10,294 bases of DNA from an uncultured Eubacteriales bacterium (GTDB lineage Bacteria; Bacillota; Clostridia; Oscillospirales; CAG-272): positions 1 to 10,294 of the forward strand of contig CAKSVM010000101.1 of NCBI GenBank assembly GCA_934503195.1. The letters run 5' to 3'. The stretch's first letter is position 1. Every line of letters begins with the position of its first letter. A model generated the notes under the pieces. The model saw only the letters and a program-made list of their open reading frames with translations. It was not told the DNA's origin and made no database searches. The translations under genes were made by a program, and so were the position numbers. Shown in pieces: positions 6,342 through 10,294 of this stretch.

Positions 6342-6348
6342 TAAAAAC

Positions 6349-7332
6349 ATGGAAATGACACACACTATCCGCGAGCTTCCCGCGAAAATTCTCGGAAGGC
6401 ACGCGTTCACAGATTCCGGCGCGCTTCTTGTCAGCTGGAGCGCGGGCGGATTCGAATTCGGTTTTGAGGCCGAAAGGATCCGGATTCAGCTCGTGCCGGA
6501 TTACTTGGCCGATCAGCCCTGCTATCTCGGCGTTTTTCTCGACGGAAAGCGCGTGATGAAGTTCGCGGTGACGACCGGGGCCGAGATGATCATGCTCGAG
6601 GATATCGGGCCGGGCGGACATATTTTGAGAGTCGTGAGACTCAGCGAAGGCGACTGTCCGCTGAAATTCGAGTCGGTCACGCTCTCGGGTGATGACGTGA
6701 AGCTTTTACCGCCGCCTGAATACGAACTCCGCTTCGAGTTTTTGGGCGATTCAATAACCTGCGGCTACGGCGATATCGCGGATCCGTCGGTGAACTGCTT
6801 CCGCACCTGCGACGAGGACACGACGCGAACCTACGCCTATCTCACTGCCGAGCGTTTCGGCGCGGAGATCCGGGTCGAGGCGATTTCGGGGCAGGGAATC
6901 GTCAGGAACTGCAACGGCGACGTCGATCGTCCGATTCCGGTTTTCTTTGAGCGCGAACTCAGAAACGGCGCGGAGAAGCAGGATTTTTCGTCGTGGACTC
7001 CCGATTTTGTGATCGTCAACGCCGGGACGAACGACGCGGGCGGACGAGTTACCGACGATGAATTCTATCTCGGGGCGTATCTCTTCCTTTCGCGGATCCG
7101 GGCGGTTTATCCGGCGGCGAAGATCGTCTGGGTCTACGGAATGATGAACCGGAAGTACGAAAAGGTGCTTGGCGGACTTATCAAGAGCATGAACGATCCG
7201 AAGCTCTTCTTCCTGCCGCTTGAGACGATTTACGCGGGGGAGAACGAGGTCGGCGGAGTCGGGCATCCGAACGAGCGCGGCCAGAGACGCGCCGCCGACG
7301 CGCTTATTAAGCTGATCGAGGGGATAATCTGA
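6349..7332 (+). CDS. CE2-type SGNH acetyl esterase, probable acetyl-xylan or oligosaccharide deacetylase
   Basis: This 327-residue protein probably removes acetyl groups from xylan-derived or other plant sugars. Residues about 10-115 form a beta-rich N-terminal domain as in CE2 esterases, followed by an SGNH hydrolase domain. FLGDSITCGYGD (131-142) carries the nucleophile S135, SGQGI (180-184) supplies the block II glycine, NAGTND (224-229) contains the block III asparagine N228, and GHPN (305-308) carries the catalytic H306. The acid that usually lies two or three residues before the histidine is absent (GGVGHP). Some CE2 enzymes are reported to work with a Ser-His dyad, so activity is still likely. 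There is no signal peptide, suggesting a cytoplasmic role with the GH10 enzyme. No promoter is obvious between the upstream terminator and this gene. Substrate is inferred. Confidence 0.85.
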   Translation: MEMTHTIRELPAKILGRHAFTDSGALLVSWSAGGFEFGFEAERIRIQLVPDYLADQPCYLGVFLDGKRVMKFAVTTGAEMIMLEDIGPGGHILRVVRLSEGDCPLKFESVTLSGDDVKLLPPPEYELRFEFLGDSITCGYGDIADPSVNCFRTCDEDTTRTYAYLTAERFGAEIRVEAISGQGIVRNCNGDVDRPIPVFFERELRNGAEKQDFSSWTPDFVIVNAGTNDAGGRVTDDEFYLGAYLFLSRIRAVYPAAKIVWVYGMMNRKYEKVLGGLIKSMNDPKLFFLPLETIYAGENEVGGVGHPNERGQRRAADALIKLIEGII

Positions 7333-7356
7333 CTTTTTCACGGCATTTTTTCGATA

Positions 7357-7373
7357 ATTTACAAAAAGTTAAT
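7357..7373. promoter_or_regulatory. Palindrome ATTWAC-N5-GTWAAT, copy 2, upstream of the DUF5685 cluster
   Basis: The site reads ATTTAC, five A, GTTAAT, with the same half-sites and spacing as 4661-4677. It lies in the spacer before the four-gene cluster. A -10-like TACAATATAA follows near 7406-7415, but no good -35 could be assigned, so the promoter is uncertain. Confidence 0.35.
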
Positions 7374-7444
7374 GCAAAATTAAGCGGGTAAAAAAATGTT
7401 GGGAGTACAATATAAGGAGAGAAATACCGTCGGAGGAAAATTCT

Positions 7445-8344
7445 GTGTTCGGATATATAAAGCCGGTTCCGGCGGAACTCAAGGTCAAGGAATATGAGCT
7501 TTACAAAAGCGTCTACTGCGGACTCTGCGCCGCGCTCGGGAGAAACTCGACCTGCGTCTCAAAGCTGACGCTCAGCTATGATTTCGTCTTCCTCGCGCTT
7601 TTACGCATGACTCTCTCAAAGGAGACCGGGAGAATCGAAAAACGCCGCTGTATTGCGCATCCCGCGAAAAAGCGCGCCGTTCTTGTCGGCGCGTCCGAGC
7701 TTGATTACTGCGCCGCGGTCAGCACGCTTTTAACCTTCGGAAAGCTTCGCGACGACATAAACGACGAGCGCGGGTCAAAGCGGCTTGCCGCGAGGTCTCT
7801 GCTCCCCGCCGCGCGCGCGATGCGGAAAAAAGCTTTAGCGAGGCATGAGCTTCAGGGGCTTGACGCGGTAATCTCGGACAGGCTTTCCGAGCTTTCGGAG
7901 CTTGAGAAGAAGAAAGTCTATTCGCCCGACGCGGCGGCCGAGCCCTTCGGCGAGCTGATGGCGGCTGTCATGTCACACGGCTATTCGGGCGCGGACGAGC
8001 GGATCGCGTCGGAGGTCGGGCGGCACATCGGACGTTTCATCTACATGATCGACGCGGCGGACGATCTTCCGGATGACCTTGAGAAGGGACGCTACAATCC
8101 CTTCCGGATCGCGGGGAAGACCGACGCTGAGATCCTTTCCGGGTTTGAGTCGGGAAAGGACGCGCTCCGCGCCTCGCTCACAATGGAGCTTGTCGGAACC
8201 GAACGCGCACTCGCGCTTATTGACGCCGGAAACACGCCCGAATTTTTCGCGATAATCGAAAACATCATTTATCTCGGTCTGCCGGAGCTTATTGAAAAGA
8301 CTCTTACGGCCAGAACGAACGCTATGGAGAACAGTGATTTATGA
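7445..8344 (+). CDS. DUF5685 family protein of unknown function, with two DDxxD motifs
   Basis: This 299-residue protein starts at GTG, 8 bases after GGAGG. The opening FGYIKPVPAELKVKEYELY and VYCGLC (C25, C28) are typical of DUF5685, found widely in Clostridia with no known function. The protein is largely helical. It carries DDIND at 103-107 (in LTFGKLRDDINDE) and DDLPD at 206-210 (in FIYMIDAADDLPDDLEKG), followed by GRYNPF. Two DDxxD motifs about 100 residues apart in an all-helical protein recall the Mg2+-diphosphate-binding motifs of class I isoprenoid synthases; this is my inference, not established. Further cysteines are at 37, 69 and 89. The stop overlaps the next start as ATGA, so the J-domain protein is translationally coupled. 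This is the first gene of a four-gene cluster. Confidence 0.8.
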   Translation: MFGYIKPVPAELKVKEYELYKSVYCGLCAALGRNSTCVSKLTLSYDFVFLALLRMTLSKETGRIEKRRCIAHPAKKRAVLVGASELDYCAAVSTLLTFGKLRDDINDERGSKRLAARSLLPAARAMRKKALARHELQGLDAVISDRLSELSELEKKKVYSPDAAAEPFGELMAAVMSHGYSGADERIASEVGRHIGRFIYMIDAADDLPDDLEKGRYNPFRIAGKTDAEILSGFESGKDALRASLTMELVGTERALALIDAGNTPEFFAIIENIIYLGLPELIEKTLTARTNAMENSDL

Positions 8345-8943
8345 ACGACCCGTACAAAGTACTCGGCGTCTCGCGTGACGCGACCGACGAGGAGATCAAA
8401 AAAGCATACCGCGATCTCGCGAGAAAATATCATCCCGACAACTATGTGAACAATCCCTTAGCCGATCTTGTCGAGGAGAAGATGAAGGAGATCAACGAGG
8501 CCTATGACGCGATCCAGAAGGAGCGCGCGTCGGGGCATACCTCGTCCGACGGGTCATCGTATTCATCGAGCGCGTACAGCGACTACTCAAAGGTGCGCGA
8601 GCTCATAAACGACCGGAGGTATTCCGAGGCCGAGCTGATTCTTGACGCGGTCGGCCAGTCGAACCGCGGCGCGGAATGGAACTTTCTCAAGGGCTGCGTG
8701 CTGATTCAGCGCGGATGGTATTACGACGCGCAGAAGTATCTCGAAACGGCCTGCTATCTCGATCCGGCGAACGACGAGTACCGGAGCACGCTTGACAGAA
8801 TCAAGCAGAGCACGGCCGGATACGGTCAGACCTACCGCACTACGCGGAATATCGGCCATTCGCCGTGCGATCTCTGCACGGGGCTTATCTGCGCCGACTG
8901 CATCTGCGAGTGCTGCGGCGGCGATCTGATCTCCTGCTGCTAG
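8341..8943 (+). CDS. J-domain co-chaperone with TPR-like region and cysteine-rich C-terminus
   Basis: This 200-residue protein should recruit and stimulate DnaK (Hsp70) for specific clients. The J domain covers 1-62, with the essential HPD at 31-33 and the usual KAYRDLARKY helix before it. A Ser/Tyr-rich linker (about 63-82) leads to a TPR-like helical region (about 83-155; AEWNFLKGCVLIQRGWYYDA, YLETACYLDPAND). The last 25 residues contain nine cysteines (176, 179, 184, 187, 189, 191, 192, 199, 200). This is not the zinc domain of true DnaJ, and there is no Gly/Phe region or substrate-binding domain, so it is a specialised class C J-protein. The start overlaps the DUF5685 stop by four bases, with GGAGA 10 bases upstream inside that gene. 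The Cys tail could bind metal or attach to membranes; its role is unknown. Confidence 0.9.
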   Translation: MNDPYKVLGVSRDATDEEIKKAYRDLARKYHPDNYVNNPLADLVEEKMKEINEAYDAIQKERASGHTSSDGSSYSSSAYSDYSKVRELINDRRYSEAELILDAVGQSNRGAEWNFLKGCVLIQRGWYYDAQKYLETACYLDPANDEYRSTLDRIKQSTAGYGQTYRTTRNIGHSPCDLCTGLICADCICECCGGDLISCC

Positions 8944-8958
8944 ATTTAAGGGAAAAAT

Positions 8959-9483
8959 ATGAAAAACACAAAGAAAATCGCGCTGGCGTCGATACTCTCG
9001 GCACTGGGGGTCATTGTGCTGCTGCTCGGCTCGATATTCACGATGCTGGATCTCACGATGGTGGCGATCGCGTCGCTGCTTGTCGTGATGGCGGTGATTG
9101 AGCTTGGCGGGTGGTATCCGTATCTTGTCTGGCTTGTGACCGGGACGCTTTCCGCGCTGCTGCTGCCGTCAAAGTTCGCGGCGATTCTCTACATCATCTT
9201 CGGCGGAATCTATCCGATTCTGAAGTCGATGTTCGAGAGACTGCATTTTGTCGTCTCGTGGATTCTGAAGCTGTCGTATTTCAACTCTATGCTGACGCTT
9301 CTGATTTTCCTCTGCAATTTCGTCTTCAGGCTGCCCGACACAGAGCTTTCGTACAACTGGCTTGTCTATCTCGCCTGCAACGGAGTTTTCGTGCTTTACG
9401 ACATCGCCGCGTCCGAGATGATAATGCTTTATCTTGTGAAGATAAGGAAGATGCTCGGGCTTGGGAATTATTTCAAGAAGTGA
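8959..9483 (+). CDS. Small multi-pass membrane protein, function unknown
   Basis: This 174-residue protein has about six hydrophobic segments near 9-28, 31-49, 53-69, 73-90, 109-123 and 134-160, with positively charged ends (MKNTKK at the start, KIRKM and FKK at the end). Its size and layout resemble the substrate-binding S components of ECF vitamin transporters, but no diagnostic motif was recognised, so that is only a suggestion. Similar proteins beside J-domain genes are known in Clostridia as hypothetical membrane proteins. AAGGG lies 6 bases before the ATG. It follows the J-domain gene by 15 bases and precedes the acetyltransferase gene by 7, so it is in the same operon. The membrane location suggests the cluster acts at the cell membrane. 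Confidence 0.82.
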   Translation: MKNTKKIALASILSALGVIVLLLGSIFTMLDLTMVAIASLLVVMAVIELGGWYPYLVWLVTGTLSALLLPSKFAAILYIIFGGIYPILKSMFERLHFVVSWILKLSYFNSMLTLLIFLCNFVFRLPDTELSYNWLVYLACNGVFVLYDIAASEMIMLYLVKIRKMLGLGNYFKK

Positions 9484-9490
9484 GGACAAT

Positions 9491-10276
9491 ATGATCACAA
9501 AATCCGACGTAAAAGCCATGCTCGCGTCGCTCGGGATAACTTCGGGCGACTGTGTTGTGGTTCACACCTCGTTAAAAAGCATCGGCGGGATTGACGGCGG
9601 AGCCGAGGCCCTGCTCGACGCATACACTGAATATCTTTCGGAGGGGCTTCTTGTCGTCCCGACTCACACGTGGGCGGTCGTGAACCGCGAAAATCCGGTT
9701 TTTGACGTCAGGACGTCGGTTCCGAACATCGGGGTTTTTCCGGGAATCTGCGCAAAGGAAGCTTTTCTGCGCGAAAACGCCGTGAGGTCGCTTCATCCGA
9801 CGCATTCGGTGGCGGTTTTCGGAAAGCGCGCCGCGGAGTTTGCCGCAGGGGAGGAGAACGCCCGTTCGCGGACTCCGGTGAGCGGTGTCTGGGGACGGCT
9901 TGCCGACGAGGGCGCGAAGATTCTGATGATCGGCGTCGGACTCGAACGGAACACGTATATGCACTCGATTGACGAGGAAGTGAATCCATTCCCGTCGAAT
10001 CCGGGGAGTTATTTCGACGCGGTGGTGATTGACGCTGAAGGGAAGCGGCACGAAATCCCGCGGATGAATTCGAATTTCTACTGGGCGTCGGTTGATTTTC
10101 CGCTTCTTGAGGGATATCTTCGGAAGAATGGCGTGATGAGCTATTCGGTGCTCGGAAACGCGAAGGTCACCTGCTTTGATGCGAAGAAGGGGCATGACGC
10201 GCTGATTTCGCTCTGTAAAAAGGCGGCTGAGACGCTGAGTTTTGAGTCGCTGGTCAAGGCGGCGGAAGATAATTGA
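9491..10276 (+). CDS. AAC(3)-family acyl-CoA N-acetyltransferase
   Basis: This 261-residue protein belongs to the antibiotic NAT family that includes aminoglycoside 3-N-acetyltransferases and B. subtilis YokD. Family motifs are present: VVVHTSLKSIGG (22-33), LLVVPTHTW (53-61), PVFD (69-72), RSLHPTHSVAVFG (99-111, with the conserved His and Ser), and GVGLERNTYMHSIDE (148-162) with the H158 and E162 segment. The start is ATG with GAGG 5 bases upstream; the ten codons in frame before it lie inside the preceding gene and have no Shine-Dalgarno. It follows the membrane protein by 7 bases and is probably the last gene of the four-gene unit. It acetylates an amine using acetyl-CoA, but a housekeeping substrate is as likely as an aminoglycoside. 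No resistance gene context is visible. Confidence 0.87.
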   Translation: MITKSDVKAMLASLGITSGDCVVVHTSLKSIGGIDGGAEALLDAYTEYLSEGLLVVPTHTWAVVNRENPVFDVRTSVPNIGVFPGICAKEAFLRENAVRSLHPTHSVAVFGKRAAEFAAGEENARSRTPVSGVWGRLADEGAKILMIGVGLERNTYMHSIDEEVNPFPSNPGSYFDAVVIDAEGKRHEIPRMNSNFYWASVDFPLLEGYLRKNGVMSYSVLGNAKVTCFDAKKGHDALISLCKKAAETLSFESLVKAAEDN

Positions 10277-10294
10277 TTGGATTTACCAAGGGAC

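Noticed and set aside
9461..9490. Longer N-terminus for the AAC(3)-type protein
   Set aside because: The extra ten codons lie within the preceding gene and lack a ribosome binding site, whereas GAGG lies 5 bases before the ATG at 9491.
1..10294. CRISPR arrays, tRNA genes, insertion sequences or prophage genes
   Set aside because: No regularly spaced repeats, transposase or phage protein motifs or tRNA-like cloverleaf were found when reading both strands by eye.

Overview
The window looks like a chromosomal segment of a plant-fibre-degrading Gram-positive anaerobe of the class Clostridia, probably an uncultured gut or rumen lineage. This is inferred from four things: strong GGAGG-type ribosome binding sites; GC-rich genes separated by AT-rich spacers with near-consensus sigma-A promoters; a lipoprotein sugar-binding protein with a Cys followed by a Thr/Ser/Glu linker; and a DUF5685 plus J-domain gene pair typical of Clostridia. 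The species cannot be named from sequence alone. No mobile element, CRISPR array, tRNA or rRNA was seen, and no spacer exceeds about 260 bases.

Left part (1-2979): a cytoplasmic-type GH10 xylanase, cut by the left edge, and an ABC sugar-binding lipoprotein both lie on the minus strand. Each has its own promoter, and the lipoprotein gene's probable terminator overlaps the xylanase initiation region. The lipoprotein gene is divergent from an AraC-family regulator, and the two promoters physically overlap. A CE2-type acetyl esterase further right (6349-7332) fits the same theme. A plausible scheme is that the regulator senses a xylan-derived sugar, the lipoprotein captures imported oligosaccharides, and the xylanase and esterase trim and deacetylate them.

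Middle part (2980-6348): the AraC-type gene is followed after 21 bases by a Nif3-like metal protein gene. Next comes a promoter with a structured RNA of about 160 nt whose fold resembles 6S RNA. This leads into a CNNM/CorC-family membrane transporter gene, closed by a strong intrinsic terminator.

Right part (7333-10276): a tight four-gene cluster runs in the order DUF5685 protein, J-domain/TPR protein with a cysteine-rich tail, small multi-pass membrane protein, and AAC(3)-family acetyltransferase. The first two overlap by ATGA and the others are 7-15 bases apart. DUF5685 carries two DDxxD motifs spaced like those of class I isoprenoid synthases. This cluster is the best candidate here for an undescribed system.

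Two spacers, 4661-4677 and 7357-7373, share a palindrome ATTWAC-N5-GTWAAT that may be the site of one regulator.
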